Positions 24,786-34,851 are shown, counted from the stretch's first letter. The stretch is DNA of 64,000 nucleotides from Reinekea marina (GCF_030409715.1 NZ_JAUFQI010000001.1:1972501-2036500), one strand, 5' to 3'. The notes: generated by a model from the sequence alone, not told the origin. Numbers and translations: made by a program.

Positions 24786-26555
24786 ATGACTGAAAATGTG
24801 CCCGTAGCTAATGCGAATCAAATGTCTGAAGACTCAGTGAGCCAACAGGTTCCGCAAACTTCTTCAAATGCTCAAGGCATGGCGACTGAGCGAACTGAAT
24901 TAATCGATAAAGATGAGTCCAGTATTTCGGCGATGCATCCAATAGTAGTGGGTTTCAACAAGCTCACTATGATGCGGCAATTTGGCTTACTGATCGGGTT
25001 AGCAGCCAGTATTGCACTGGGTTTAGGTATTGTACTTTGGTCTCAGAAAGAGTCTTATAGGCCATTGATGAATAGCAACAACAGCTACGACGCTCGTGAG
25101 CTTATCGAAGTGTTGCAATCGAATAAAATTGATTTTGACATCGATCCAGCCAGCGGTGTTTTGCTAGTTCGGCAAGATGATTTACATCAAGCTCGCCTGC
25201 TAGTTGCAGGTGCTGGTTTGTCGGATGATCAAACGGTCGGTTACGAGTTGCTTGACCAAGACCAGCCGTTAGGCCAATCTCAGTTTATGGAAAATGCACG
25301 TTACCTAAGAAGCCTAGAAGGTGAGCTTGCTCGTACTATTACTGCCATTAATCAAGTGAAGTCGGCTCGCGTTCATTTGGCCATTCCTAAACGGTCTGTA
25401 TTTGTTCGTGATCAACGTGTTCCCACTGCATCGGTTTTCGCTGAGCTATACGCCGGTGCCGAATTAGATTCAAACTCTGTCAAAGCCATTCGAAACTTAG
25501 TGGCCACTTCCATTCCTGAAATGGATGCTAACGATGTGTCGATAGTTGATCAACGGGGAAGACTGCTCAGTGATGATGAGAAAAACCTCGAAGAGGAAAT
25601 GACCAATCGGCAATTTGAATATCAACGTAAGGTTGAAGAAAGCCTGTTGGCGCGAGTCAATTCGATTTTAGCGCCAATCATTGGCACCAATAAATTTCAG
25701 GCAGAAGTTTCTGCTGATATCGATTTTACTAAAGTTGAGCAAGCAGAAGAGTTTTATAACCCCGATCTCATTGCCTTGCGCAGTGAACAAACCATTGCTG
25801 AAGAGCGCGTCGGTGAAGATCCTGGTGGCATTCCAGGTGCGTTATCTAACCAGCCGCCAACCGATGCTGAAGGTCCTGAAGTTACGGGCGCAGGCGCAGG
25901 CGCAACGGCACCTCCTACTTCGACTAGAAACGAAGCCACGCGTAATTATGAGGTAGATCGAACGTTAAGCTTCACACAGTTTCAGCAAGGTCGCGTTCGT
26001 CGTTTAACGGTCGCCGTTGTGGTGGATGACATTACCGCGACAGACCCTGAAACCGGAGAAGAGGTTGCGCAATCATGGGATGAAGAGTCAATTCTTCGCT
26101 TGCGAACACTGGTTCAAGACGCCGTGGGCTATGATCCTGCCCGTGGTGACAGTATTAATGTTATCAATTCGGCCTTTTTATCTACCGATGGTGATATTGA
26201 AGAGCCAGCCTTCTATACTCAACCTTGGTTCTGGGATATTGCCAAACAGCTATTTGCAGGCATCTTCGTTTTAGCGATGGTATTTGGAGTGCTCAGACCC
26301 GCCGTGAAAAATATTCTTTCACGAGGTGAAGATGAAATTTCTGGCACGGAGGAAGACGCAGCCTTGGCCGATTTAGACGTCGATGAAGATTTAATTTCTG
26401 ATGATCGTGTCAGTTTAAGTAGTGTAGATGAGTTTACACTGCCAGGGCCGTCTGAAAGTTTTGAACGTCAACTTGATGCACTTAGAGGGCTCATCGCTGA
26501 AGACCCTGCGAGAGTCGCATTAGTATTGAAAAGGTGGGTAATGTCTAATGACTGA
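24786..26555 (+). CDS. fliF: flagellar MS-ring protein FliF
   Basis: 589 residues. Two membrane segments (about 65-85 and 480-500) flank the periplasmic ring-building region, and the acidic C-terminal tail (EFTLPGPSESFERQLDALRGLIAEDPARVALVLKRW) is the FliG-binding segment. Motifs such as RAHLAIPK-type ARVHLAIPKRSVF are typical. RBS AAAGGAAAGG. Overlaps fliG by 8 nt. Confidence 0.96.
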   Translation: MTENVPVANANQMSEDSVSQQVPQTSSNAQGMATERTELIDKDESSISAMHPIVVGFNKLTMMRQFGLLIGLAASIALGLGIVLWSQKESYRPLMNSNNSYDARELIEVLQSNKIDFDIDPASGVLLVRQDDLHQARLLVAGAGLSDDQTVGYELLDQDQPLGQSQFMENARYLRSLEGELARTITAINQVKSARVHLAIPKRSVFVRDQRVPTASVFAELYAGAELDSNSVKAIRNLVATSIPEMDANDVSIVDQRGRLLSDDEKNLEEEMTNRQFEYQRKVEESLLARVNSILAPIIGTNKFQAEVSADIDFTKVEQAEEFYNPDLIALRSEQTIAEERVGEDPGGIPGALSNQPPTDAEGPEVTGAGAGATAPPTSTRNEATRNYEVDRTLSFTQFQQGRVRRLTVAVVVDDITATDPETGEEVAQSWDEESILRLRTLVQDAVGYDPARGDSINVINSAFLSTDGDIEEPAFYTQPWFWDIAKQLFAGIFVLAMVFGVLRPAVKNILSRGEDEISGTEEDAALADLDVDEDLISDDRVSLSSVDEFTLPGPSESFERQLDALRGLIAEDPARVALVLKRWVMSND

Positions 26556-27603
26556 GAATAGAAACTTACCAGCTACCCAAGATGGCGAAGACCTGTCGAA
26601 GATACTTGATGGCGTCACTATGCAAACGCGTGCGGCTATGTTGTTAATGAGTGTCGGTGAGCAAGATGCCGCCGAAGTGCTAAAACATATGGGCCCCAAA
26701 GAGGTTCAGCGCGTGGGTACGGCTATGTCGACCATGCCAGAAGTAAAGCAAGACCAAATTGAAGGCGTGGTTCGATTGTTTTTAGAAGAAGTAGGTGGCC
26801 AAACCAGTTTGGGTATGGGCGCTAATGATTATATTAAGAATATGTTGACTCAAGCACTGGGTGAAGACAAAGCGGCTGGCCTTATAGATCGCATCTTATT
26901 AGGCGGCAATACCACAGGGTTGGATACATTAAAATGGATGGAACCTAGAGCGGTTGCCGACATCATTCGAAATGAGCACCCTCAGATTCAAACCATTGTT
27001 ATTGCTTATCTAGAGCCCGATCAATCTTCGGAAATTCTTGCGCAATTCCCCGAAAAAGTTCGACTAGACATTATCATGCGTGTAGCCGCCTTAGAATCAG
27101 TTCAACCTTCTGCTTTGCAAGAGCTTAACGCAATTTTAGAAAAACAGTTCTCAGCCAGTGCCGGAACACAAGCGCAAAGCTTAGGTGGCGTGAAAACCGC
27201 TGCAGAAATTATGAACTTCCTAGAATCTGGCGTAGAAGCCGAAATTATGGATGGTATTAAAGAAGTGGATGAAGACCTGGCCACTGAAATATCAGACCTA
27301 ATGTTCGTGTTTGATAACCTGATCGATGTGGATGATCGAGGTATTCAAGGTTTACTTCGAGAAGTCTCAACCGATTCACTCAAAATTGCGCTTCGCGGCG
27401 CCGACTCCAGTTTGGCCGAGAAAATTTTGGGCAACATGTCGAAACGTGCGGCTGAAATTTTACGAGACGATATGGAAGCCATGGGGCCTGTTAAAGTATC
27501 TGAAGTTGAAGTGGCACAGAAAGAAATTCTTGGTATCGCTCGCCGTATGTCAGATGCAGGTGAAATTGCACTTGGCGGAGCGGGTGGCGAAGACATGTTG
27601 TAG
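26548..27603 (+). CDS. fliG: flagellar motor switch protein FliG
   Basis: 351 residues. N-terminal FliF-binding domain (AAMLLMSVGEQDAAEVLKHM), middle domain with EHPQ (NEHPQIQTIVIAYL) and C-terminal torque helix with charged residues (VDDRGIQGLLREV...LRGADSSLAEKILGNMSKRAAE). It forms the rotor's upper switch ring. Overlaps fliF. Confidence 0.97.
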   Translation: MTENRNLPATQDGEDLSKILDGVTMQTRAAMLLMSVGEQDAAEVLKHMGPKEVQRVGTAMSTMPEVKQDQIEGVVRLFLEEVGGQTSLGMGANDYIKNMLTQALGEDKAAGLIDRILLGGNTTGLDTLKWMEPRAVADIIRNEHPQIQTIVIAYLEPDQSSEILAQFPEKVRLDIIMRVAALESVQPSALQELNAILEKQFSASAGTQAQSLGGVKTAAEIMNFLESGVEAEIMDGIKEVDEDLATEISDLMFVFDNLIDVDDRGIQGLLREVSTDSLKIALRGADSSLAEKILGNMSKRAAEILRDDMEAMGPVKVSEVEVAQKEILGIARRMSDAGEIALGGAGGEDML

Positions 27604-27619
27604 TGAAGGGTTTAACTAA

Positions 27620-28756
27620 ATGAGCACTACAAAAAAAAAGGTGATGCGAGATGCCTCAGGGGTCAGTGAATTAAACCTACCCAAGTGGGACAAAAATGGC
27701 AATGCGGTTCAATCACCCGAGCCCAAAAAACCAACGGCTAAGGTTATTCCCACTGTTACGCCTGATATCGAAGAAGAGTCTATCAGTGCACCAACAGTGA
27801 AGGAGCTTGAAAAAATTCGTGAAGACGCCTACAACGAAGGGTTTGAGCAGGGTTACGAGCAAGGGCTTAAACAAGGCAACACTGAAGGGCATACTCAAGG
27901 GCTAGAAAAAGGCTTAGAAGAGGGTAAAGAGAAAGGTTTAGCGGAAGGCCGTGAAACTGGGCATGCACAAGCTCTAGCCGAAGGAAAGGCTGAAACGGCA
28001 AAGGCATTGGAGGTGTTTAAAAGCATTTCGAGCGCTCTGCAAGAATATCGCACCGAGGATGAGCTTGAAATAGAGAAAGCACTCGGGGTGTTAGCCGTCA
28101 AAATTGCTCGGCAGGTAGTTCAAGATGAGCTGCGAACCAAACCTAGCCACATTAAGCAGGTCGTACATGCTGCAGTTCAAGCATTGCCAAACCCAGACGA
28201 GAAACTCACATTACGCATAAACCCAGTCGATTTAGAGTTTGTGAAATCGACCGCCGAAACAAATTGGCAGCTGCAATCAGATGAAGCCATTCGTTCAGGT
28301 GGCTGTACGGTAAAAAGCGGATTTAGCTATGTTGACTACACGTTAGAACATCGATTTGAAACGGCTGTAAAACAGCTCATTAATCATATTGAAGTCGATG
28401 TGCCTGAACAAAAAATCTCTCAACCAATATCGGACGATTATCTCCTTGATAATACCTTACCTGAAGTGGCAGCCGTTGATGAGGCTGAAACTCAAGATGT
28501 CGATATTGGCGACGAACAACTCGACTATTCGAGTGACACTAAAATGGAACCAAAAAATGAAGCCAATGCTCCAGAGTCCAGTGGCGAAAGTGGTGAAACA
28601 GAGAATGAGCAATATTCAGCATCGCCCGATATAAACACAGATTCAGAAACCACTGCGCCGGTTGAAAGCAGTACAGATAAAGAGCTTGATGACACGGCTG
28701 ATGGGCCTGTTGAAACAGGTTTATCGCCTCAAGAAAGTGATGATCATGAGCCATAG
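27620..28756 (+). CDS. fliH: flagellar assembly protein FliH with long acidic C-terminal tail
   Basis: 378 residues, well over the usual 220-270. GxxxG helix repeats (about 73-122, EGFEQGYEQGLKQG onward) typical of FliH; a conserved FliH/V-ATPase-E-like domain follows (about 145-260, VLAVKIARQVVQDE...SGGCTVKSGFSYVDYTLEHR). After about residue 262 comes an added ~115-residue tail rich in Asp, Glu and Ser with no recognisable domain. FliH restrains the FliI ATPase. Its last 11 nt overlap fliI. Confidence 0.93.
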   Translation: MSTTKKKVMRDASGVSELNLPKWDKNGNAVQSPEPKKPTAKVIPTVTPDIEEESISAPTVKELEKIREDAYNEGFEQGYEQGLKQGNTEGHTQGLEKGLEEGKEKGLAEGRETGHAQALAEGKAETAKALEVFKSISSALQEYRTEDELEIEKALGVLAVKIARQVVQDELRTKPSHIKQVVHAAVQALPNPDEKLTLRINPVDLEFVKSTAETNWQLQSDEAIRSGGCTVKSGFSYVDYTLEHRFETAVKQLINHIEVDVPEQKISQPISDDYLLDNTLPEVAAVDEAETQDVDIGDEQLDYSSDTKMEPKNEANAPESSGESGETENEQYSASPDINTDSETTAPVESSTDKELDDTADGPVETGLSPQESDDHEP

Positions 28757-30158
28757 GTTTTCAGATTACTTAGCGGATTGTGAGCATTTTGTGGCGCACG
28801 CAGTAGAGCCAGTTTGCCAAGGCCGCTTAACCCGAATGGTCGGTCTAACGCTCGAAGCCGTGGGGTTAAGCGTCGCGATTGGTCAGCGTTGCCAGGTTAT
28901 TGATCATCATCAAACGGTAGAAGCAGAAGTTGTTGGCTTTCAAGATGACAAAACATTCTTAATGCCGGTGCAGGCTGCTCATAATTTAAGAGCGGGCTCT
29001 AAAGTTATTCCATTGGAGTCGGCAAACGATCTGGTAATCGGCGAAGAAATGCTCGGTCGGGTAGTAAATGGCTTTGGTGAGCCCATTGATGGCAAAGGCC
29101 CTTTACGATGTCGAGAAAATCAAAGTTTAAACGGATCCTATATTAACCCGCTTCATCGTCAACCCATTCGAGAGCCTCTGGATGTAGGTATACGGTCTAT
29201 TAATGCCATGTTAACGGTAGGCCGAGGTCAACGCTTGGGGTTATTCGCGGGTTCAGGTGTGGGTAAATCGGTGTTATTAGGCATGATGACTCGATTTACA
29301 ACGGCAGACATCACAATCGTTGGGTTGATCGGTGAGCGTGGCCGAGAAGTAAAAGAGTTTATTGAAGAAATACTTGGAGAAGAGGGTCTAGCGAGGAGCA
29401 TTATTGTCGCATCGCCTGCCGACGATGCACCACTTTTAAGGTTAAGAGCCGCTCAATACACGACCGCCATTGCGGAATACTTTCGTGCCCAAGGGAAGTC
29501 GGTTCTCTTGCTAATGGATTCTCTCACTCGGTATGCCCAAGCACAACGAGAAATAGCGCTAGCGGTTGGAGAACCTCCGGCCACCAAAGGTTACCCACCT
29601 TCGGTATTTGCACGGATTCCTCAGTTAGTTGAACGGGCAGGTAATGCCGAAGAAGGCGGAGGTTCTATCACGGCCTTTTATACAGTTTTAACAGAAGGGG
29701 ATGATCAACAAGACCCCGTAGCCGATGCGTCTCGTGCCATATTAGATGGACACTTTGTGCTGAATCGAAAGCTCGCCGAAGAAGGTCATTACCCTGCGAT
29801 CGATATCGAACAAAGCATTTCACGTGTGATGCCGCAAGTGGTTAGCGCAGAGCACTTACAGGTGGCGCAAAAGGCGAAGCAATTGTGGGCCACCTATGCT
29901 CAAAATAAAGATTTAATTTCCATTGGTGCCTATCAAGCAGGCTCCAACCAAGAAATAGATCAAGCGGTAAAAATGCAGCCGATCATTAGAGACTTTTTAC
30001 GGCAAGGATTAAAAGAGCAGGTTACTTATGAACAATCTTCAGCACTGCTGAAAGGGATGTTGCAAGGTGGTGCGCCTGCCACAGCCCAGCAAACAGGATT
30101 AAAAGGTGGTCGCCCGCTACGAGGTGCGAAACCGACCGCACGGGGTAACCCACAATGA
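28746..30158 (+). CDS. fliI: flagellum-specific ATP synthase FliI
   Basis: About 470 residues. Walker A AGSGVGKS with Lys174, Walker B LLLMDSLTRYAQAQRE, and the family motif PPATKGYPPSVFARIPQLVERAGN. Energises export of flagellar substrates. The ATG at 28746 (MSHRFSDYL) is chosen for family length; frame starts upstream lie deep inside fliH. Overlaps fliJ by 4 nt. Confidence 0.95.
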   Translation: MSHRFSDYLADCEHFVAHAVEPVCQGRLTRMVGLTLEAVGLSVAIGQRCQVIDHHQTVEAEVVGFQDDKTFLMPVQAAHNLRAGSKVIPLESANDLVIGEEMLGRVVNGFGEPIDGKGPLRCRENQSLNGSYINPLHRQPIREPLDVGIRSINAMLTVGRGQRLGLFAGSGVGKSVLLGMMTRFTTADITIVGLIGERGREVKEFIEEILGEEGLARSIIVASPADDAPLLRLRAAQYTTAIAEYFRAQGKSVLLLMDSLTRYAQAQREIALAVGEPPATKGYPPSVFARIPQLVERAGNAEEGGGSITAFYTVLTEGDDQQDPVADASRAILDGHFVLNRKLAEEGHYPAIDIEQSISRVMPQVVSAEHLQVAQKAKQLWATYAQNKDLISIGAYQAGSNQEIDQAVKMQPIIRDFLRQGLKEQVTYEQSSALLKGMLQGGAPATAQQTGLKGGRPLRGAKPTARGNPQ

Positions 30159-30598
30159 AACGCTCAGAACGGTTAAAAGTAATAGAAACCCTTGCTAAAC
30201 AAAGAGAAGACCAGGCCGCTGCCGCTCTTGGGCAAATAAGAGCACAAGTAGAAGCCGAAGAAGGGCGCTATAAAGAGCTTGAATCGTATCGAGCAGAATA
30301 CCTCGGTTATTTAGATGGCCAAGGTGGCCAGGGCATCAGTATTGAGCAGTGGCGACGAACGCAGGGATTCATTGATCAGTTGGGTGATTTAATGGTACGC
30401 CAACAAAACGCCGTTGCTCAGTGGAAAGAACGAGAAGACCAAGTCTTGCAAAAGTGGCAAGCGCTTTATCAAAAACGCAAAAATATCGCGAAGTTTATTG
30501 AAGGTATCTCAATTGAAGAAGTGATAGCGGCCGATAAGCAAGAACAACAGGCAATAGATGAGTTAGTATCGATGAGATATGGTCAGGAAGGGCCCTAG
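30155..30598 (+). CDS. fliJ: flagellar export protein FliJ
   Basis: 147 residues, almost entirely charged coiled coil (KRSERLKVIETLAKQREDQAAAALGQIRAQVEAEE-type start), the usual FliJ length and position after fliI. FliJ is the central stalk of the export ATPase. The gap to hsbA (30599-30762) is AT-rich without a clear promoter or terminator. Confidence 0.92.
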   Translation: MKRSERLKVIETLAKQREDQAAAALGQIRAQVEAEEGRYKELESYRAEYLGYLDGQGGQGISIEQWRRTQGFIDQLGDLMVRQQNAVAQWKEREDQVLQKWQALYQKRKNIAKFIEGISIEEVIAADKQEQQAIDELVSMRYGQEGP

Positions 30599-30762
30599 AT
30601 GAAAGAGACTTGTGTAAATGAAGCCTAGAAACTTGAAACACAGTTAAATGCAGGTAATATTGTGCTAGATTAGGAATTTATTAATATGTGCCAAGAATAT
30701 GGCAACTTTAATGAAAGCATCTACACTAATAAAAATTAGTTGTTTATCAATAAGGAAAAGGT

Positions 30763-31062
30763 ATGGCCGTCACAGCGACAACTACCGACAGTACAATTAT
30801 AATTAAAGTATCTGGGCGATTCGATTTTAGCTCGCATCAGGAATTTCGCCAAATTTATGAAACCGTCTCTGATGACATCAAGTCATACACGGTCGATATG
30901 GCTGAAGCGACCTATTTAGATAGCTCTGCTCTAGGTATGTTGCTGCTTATGCGTGATCACGCAGGTGGGGACAACTCTCAAATTGATATCATTAATTGTA
31001 ACGACGACGTTAAAAAAATTCTTACAATTAGTAATTTTGGTCAGCTGTTTAATATCAGTTAA
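30763..31062 (+). CDS. hsbA: STAS-domain anti-sigma factor antagonist (HsbA-like)
   Basis: 99 residues forming a single STAS domain. The phosphorylatable serine lies in YLDSSALGMLL (Ser54 or 55). In Pseudomonas, HsbA is phosphorylated or dephosphorylated by HsbR and binds either the anti-sigma factor FlgM or a diguanylate cyclase. The next two genes (REC-PP2C-HATPase, Hpt) are its expected partners, which supports the name. RBS AAGGAAAAGG. Confidence 0.87.
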   Translation: MAVTATTTDSTIIIKVSGRFDFSSHQEFRQIYETVSDDIKSYTVDMAEATYLDSSALGMLLLMRDHAGGDNSQIDIINCNDDVKKILTISNFGQLFNIS

Positions 31063-31095
31063 TCACCATATCCCTTCTAAAAACGGGCCGGTTTT

Positions 31096-32778
31096 ATGTC
31101 TAACGCACTCAATATACTTATTGCGGACGATAATGAAACCGACCGTCTTATATTGCAAAAAATTGTCGAAAAAGAAGGTCATCAGGTTGTTTTAGCTCAA
31201 AATGGCCAAGAAGCTATTGATCGATTTGTCGAACATAAGCCCGACTTGATCCTGCTTGATGTCATGATGCCTGTTCTCGATGGTCTCGAAGCTGCAAGAC
31301 GCATAAAATCATTACTTGTCGATGATTTAGTCCCCATAATTTTCCTTACATCGCTTCAAGATGCTTCGTCCTTGGCGGAATGTTTGGAAGCAGGTGGCGA
31401 TGACTTTCTGAGCAAGCCTTACAACCGTATTATCTTGAAGGCAAAGATTATGGCGTTTGGGCGAATGCGCGTGATGCATGAAAAGCTCCAAGTCCATAAT
31501 CGGCAAATGCTAATCGAGCAGCAAGTAGCCAAAACCATTTTTGACAATGTGGCCCATTCGGGCTGTTTAAATTTAGATAATATCCGCTACAGCCTATCAC
31601 CGCTCTCTGTTTTTAACGGAGATACGGTATTGGCCGAACGTAAACCAGATGGTGGTATTCACCTCTTTTTAGGCGATTTTACCGGTCACGGATTACCTGC
31701 CGCGATAGGCGCCATGCCATTAGCAGAAATATTTTATGGCATGACCGCAAAAGGTTTTTCAGTAGACGACATATTGCGTGAAATTAACAGTCGATTACAA
31801 AGCATATTGCCCGTGGGTGTTTTTTGCTGTGGTTGCTTCGTTGAATTAGATCTCTTCGAAAAGAAAGCTCGGATATGGTTAGGTGGACTGCCCGATATAG
31901 TCATGTACCGCAATAAATCACAGAGCTTTGAAACGTTGCCCTCTAATAATTTGCCATTAGGGGTGTTGTCTTCTAGTAAATTTGCTCCAGTAATCGTTGA
32001 AGTTTCCATGGATAACGATGATGAGCTTTTTGTTTGGTCCGACGGAATTATTGAGTCGCGCAACTCAGATAATGAAATGTTTGGGGAAGAGCGATTACTC
32101 GAGATATTTAAACGCTCGAAAGACCAATCTACCTTATTTGATACAATTCTAAATCAAGTGGATCAGTTCGTATCGACCGCTAGCGTGGAAGATGACCTTA
32201 CCTTGGCGACTATAAAAATGATTGATATGGACTCAATTGGGTTGCCTGATTTTGAAAGTACCCGAGGCTCTTTGGTGGGTCCACAAGAGTGGGACTTTGA
32301 TTACTACCTGCGTGGACAATCACTCAAAAGTTTTAACCCGTTGCCTATGATTCTAAATATCCTGACGGAAGTTGAAGGTCTTCGCAGCTTAAGTGGACAG
32401 CTCTATACCTTGATGGCTGAATTATATTCTAATGCGCTGGAACATGGTGTATTGGGCTTAGATTCAAAAGTGAAAGCTTCTTCCGATGGGTTTCAAAAGT
32501 ATTATTTAGAGCGCGAATCAAAACTGGAAGCGCTTACAGAAGGGTTCGTTAGAATTTCGATAAAACATATACCTGTAGAAGGAGGAGGCGAGCTGGTCTT
32601 GCAGATAGAAGACAGTGGTCCTGGGTTTAATCATCAAGCTTTTATGCAAAAAGACACGCCATTAGAAGGCTATACAGGACGAGGCATTCCATTAATTAGA
32701 GGAATTTGTCGCGAATTTAATTACAATGGTTCGGGTAACAAGGTCACAGCAACGTTGACCTGGAATCAAAAAGGATAA
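31096..32778 (+). CDS. hsbR: response regulator / PP2C phosphatase / anti-sigma kinase (HsbR-like)
   Basis: 560 residues in three parts: receiver (1-120, Asp55 in LILLDVMMP), SpoIIE/PP2C phosphatase (about 165-380, FLGDFTGHGLPAA and LFVWSDGIIESRN), and a C-terminal HATPase of the RsbW type (about 430-560, ELYSNALEHG, EDSGPGF, GRGIPLI). This is the architecture of P. aeruginosa HsbR, whose phosphatase acts on HsbA when the receiver is phosphorylated by HptB. Located between fliJ and fliK. Confidence 0.9.
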   Translation: MSNALNILIADDNETDRLILQKIVEKEGHQVVLAQNGQEAIDRFVEHKPDLILLDVMMPVLDGLEAARRIKSLLVDDLVPIIFLTSLQDASSLAECLEAGGDDFLSKPYNRIILKAKIMAFGRMRVMHEKLQVHNRQMLIEQQVAKTIFDNVAHSGCLNLDNIRYSLSPLSVFNGDTVLAERKPDGGIHLFLGDFTGHGLPAAIGAMPLAEIFYGMTAKGFSVDDILREINSRLQSILPVGVFCCGCFVELDLFEKKARIWLGGLPDIVMYRNKSQSFETLPSNNLPLGVLSSSKFAPVIVEVSMDNDDELFVWSDGIIESRNSDNEMFGEERLLEIFKRSKDQSTLFDTILNQVDQFVSTASVEDDLTLATIKMIDMDSIGLPDFESTRGSLVGPQEWDFDYYLRGQSLKSFNPLPMILNILTEVEGLRSLSGQLYTLMAELYSNALEHGVLGLDSKVKASSDGFQKYYLERESKLEALTEGFVRISIKHIPVEGGGELVLQIEDSGPGFNHQAFMQKDTPLEGYTGRGIPLIRGICREFNYNGSGNKVTATLTWNQKG

Positions 32779-32783
32779 ATTCC

Positions 32784-33116
32784 ATGTTCGATGAAGAAGT
32801 ACTCAATGATTTAAAGGATTTATTAGAGGAAGACTTTAGCCAGTTAATAAATGCTTATGTTCGAGATTTAAAACTAAAAGTGCCTAAAATGATAGAAAGT
32901 CTCGAAACTGGCGATATTGCTGAGGTACAAAGCCTTTCTCATAGTTTAAAAGGGGCCAGTAAAAATATTGGTGTGCGAAAGTTTTCTGAATCTTGCAGTG
33001 CCATAGAGCAACTGGCTAAACAATCCGAGGTAGATGAGTTGAAAAACCTCATTCCATTAGCTCAACAGCAAGCGTTAGAGTTATCCGATAAATTGTCGGA
33101 GTTATATTTAAGCTAA
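32784..33116 (+). CDS. hptB: histidine phosphotransfer protein (HptB-like)
   Basis: 110 residues, one Hpt four-helix domain with the phospho-accepting His53 in LSHSLKGASKNIG. Follows hsbR by 5 nt and presumably phosphorylates its receiver. In Pseudomonas, HptB receives phosphate from several hybrid kinases, including ones of the Gac network. Confidence 0.9.
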   Translation: MFDEEVLNDLKDLLEEDFSQLINAYVRDLKLKVPKMIESLETGDIAEVQSLSHSLKGASKNIGVRKFSESCSAIEQLAKQSEVDELKNLIPLAQQQALELSDKLSELYLS

Positions 33117-33127
33117 AAAAACCAAAG

Positions 33128-33143
33128 TGGCCTTGTTATTGCA
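33128..33143 (+). promoter_or_regulatory. sigma-54 promoter for fliK
   Basis: TGGCCTTGTTATTGCA, correct GG-N10-GC spacing, 12 nt after the hptB stop; start near 33154, about 31 nt before fliK. Confidence 0.82.
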
Positions 33144-33184
33144 AATTACACTTAAGTAATAACATCTGTAAGGCTGAAACCTAC

Positions 33185-34795
33185 ATGATAAACCTACAAA
33201 ATGGTGTCGCACTGAGCGAGCCAAACTCTTCTGGTAACCCCATTATAAGCGGGGGCGCGCAACTTTCGAGTGATCTGAAACCACAAGGGCCGACAACGTT
33301 TGAAGCGGCCTTTCAGACCTCCAAAAGCGAACAACTTTCGCCGCCCAATGTGAAAAAACTTGCCGTTGCCGTATTGCAAGCCAACGAATCGGCTCCTTTA
33401 GATGCGCCCTCTAAGGCATTGCTGTCCTCTTTGTCCTCTGAAGAGTTGATGCAATTATTAATGACCCAATCTGAATCTTCTATCTCTACTGAGCCTGCTG
33501 AAATACCTGAGTCGCTCCAAGAGTGGATAGCCGCCGAAACGGGCGCTAATCAAACGATAGACCCTCTAAAAGTGAACAAACTTGGTGTAAGTGCTCAGGC
33601 TGAAGGCGAAAGAGCCAATGAATTAGCCAACACAGCTTTAACTTTAGAATCCGAATCAGTTGCGAGTACAGTCGCGCCAAGTGAAGCGTTGAACAAAGAA
33701 GGGAAGTCTGTGGTTGATGGGTCAGCGTTGGCTGAAAAGGTAGGTGATCATTCCGTTTTGATGTCGGGCGAAAATTCAGCTGACGCCGGTGTACGTGTCG
33801 AACTCGAAACAGGTCATTCGCAACAAATGCAAAGCACGCTGTTAAGTAATGAAGACGGAATAAATGTTTTAACAGACGATGAAAAACTTGACGCAGAATT
33901 TCATAAACTTCAAACAAAATTGGGTGCGGAAGATGAGACTGGTCACAGTAACGTCACAAACATGACCGACGGTGAGACGGTGGTTCAATCTAGGAATCAA
34001 AACCTAGAGAATAAACAAACCGTTAAAGAGTCCATAGGTTTTCAGAGTGAAAGTCAGAAGGGATCCAACAAAATCGATGTGTCGGCTGTAGTGGAGCCAA
34101 AAGCGAAACCTGATTCAGAAATAAAGCCCTTAAGTATATTGGTTAGTTCAAGTGAACCGAAAACAACCGAAGAGCTTAAGTCACCCTTTATTGAGAACTC
34201 AACAGCGAAGTCTACCGAGAAACCACCAGAGACGAAAATATCGGACGTAATGATGAATTTTGCGGGTAACAAAGAACAAGAGCCTGACACTACGTCGCTG
34301 GTACGACCCATGAATCCTAACGAGCCGGTTAAAATAGAGCGAGTTCCGCAAGAGTTACCTCAGGCGCAAGCACTATTGCAAAAAGCAATCAAATTGCCTG
34401 AAGTTATACCGACGTTGAGTGATCGTATTCACACCATGATTAAAAAAGATATTCAACATGGTTTTATAAGATTAGATCCACCGGAGCTGGGAGCGTTAGA
34501 AGTCCGAATTCAGGTCACACAGGAAACCACTCAGATACAAATTGTGAGTCAATCGCCACAGGTTAGAGAAGCATTAGAATCTCAAAGTATAAGGTTGCGG
34601 GAATCGTTGGCTGAACAAGGATTAACGTTAGCTGACCTGGATGTCAGTGATCAGTCTTCTCAGGGTGCTGAAAATTCATCTGAAGATGGTCAAGATAACC
34701 ACGCTAACGCGGATGATGACGAGATTGACAGCCAAAATATTGACTCAGAAGTTTCAAGTCAGTCGACAAATGGCCTAGTTGATCATTACGTATAA
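33185..34795 (+). CDS. fliK: flagellar hook-length control protein FliK
   Basis: 536 residues; long low-complexity Ser/Glu/Ala-rich N-terminal part and a conserved C-terminal Flg_hook domain (about 410-490, MIKKDIQHGFIRLDPPELGALEVRI). FliK is exported, measures hook length and switches FlhB specificity. It has its own sigma-54 promoter match, separating it from the hsb genes. Confidence 0.92.
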   Translation: MINLQNGVALSEPNSSGNPIISGGAQLSSDLKPQGPTTFEAAFQTSKSEQLSPPNVKKLAVAVLQANESAPLDAPSKALLSSLSSEELMQLLMTQSESSISTEPAEIPESLQEWIAAETGANQTIDPLKVNKLGVSAQAEGERANELANTALTLESESVASTVAPSEALNKEGKSVVDGSALAEKVGDHSVLMSGENSADAGVRVELETGHSQQMQSTLLSNEDGINVLTDDEKLDAEFHKLQTKLGAEDETGHSNVTNMTDGETVVQSRNQNLENKQTVKESIGFQSESQKGSNKIDVSAVVEPKAKPDSEIKPLSILVSSSEPKTTEELKSPFIENSTAKSTEKPPETKISDVMMNFAGNKEQEPDTTSLVRPMNPNEPVKIERVPQELPQAQALLQKAIKLPEVIPTLSDRIHTMIKKDIQHGFIRLDPPELGALEVRIQVTQETTQIQIVSQSPQVREALESQSIRLRESLAEQGLTLADLDVSDQSSQGAENSSEDGQDNHANADDDEIDSQNIDSEVSSQSTNGLVDHYV

Positions 34796-34851
34796 GCTAG
34801 AAAGCTGGATATACAGCCGTTTAACGCTACACTATGCAACATGAGTGTTTC

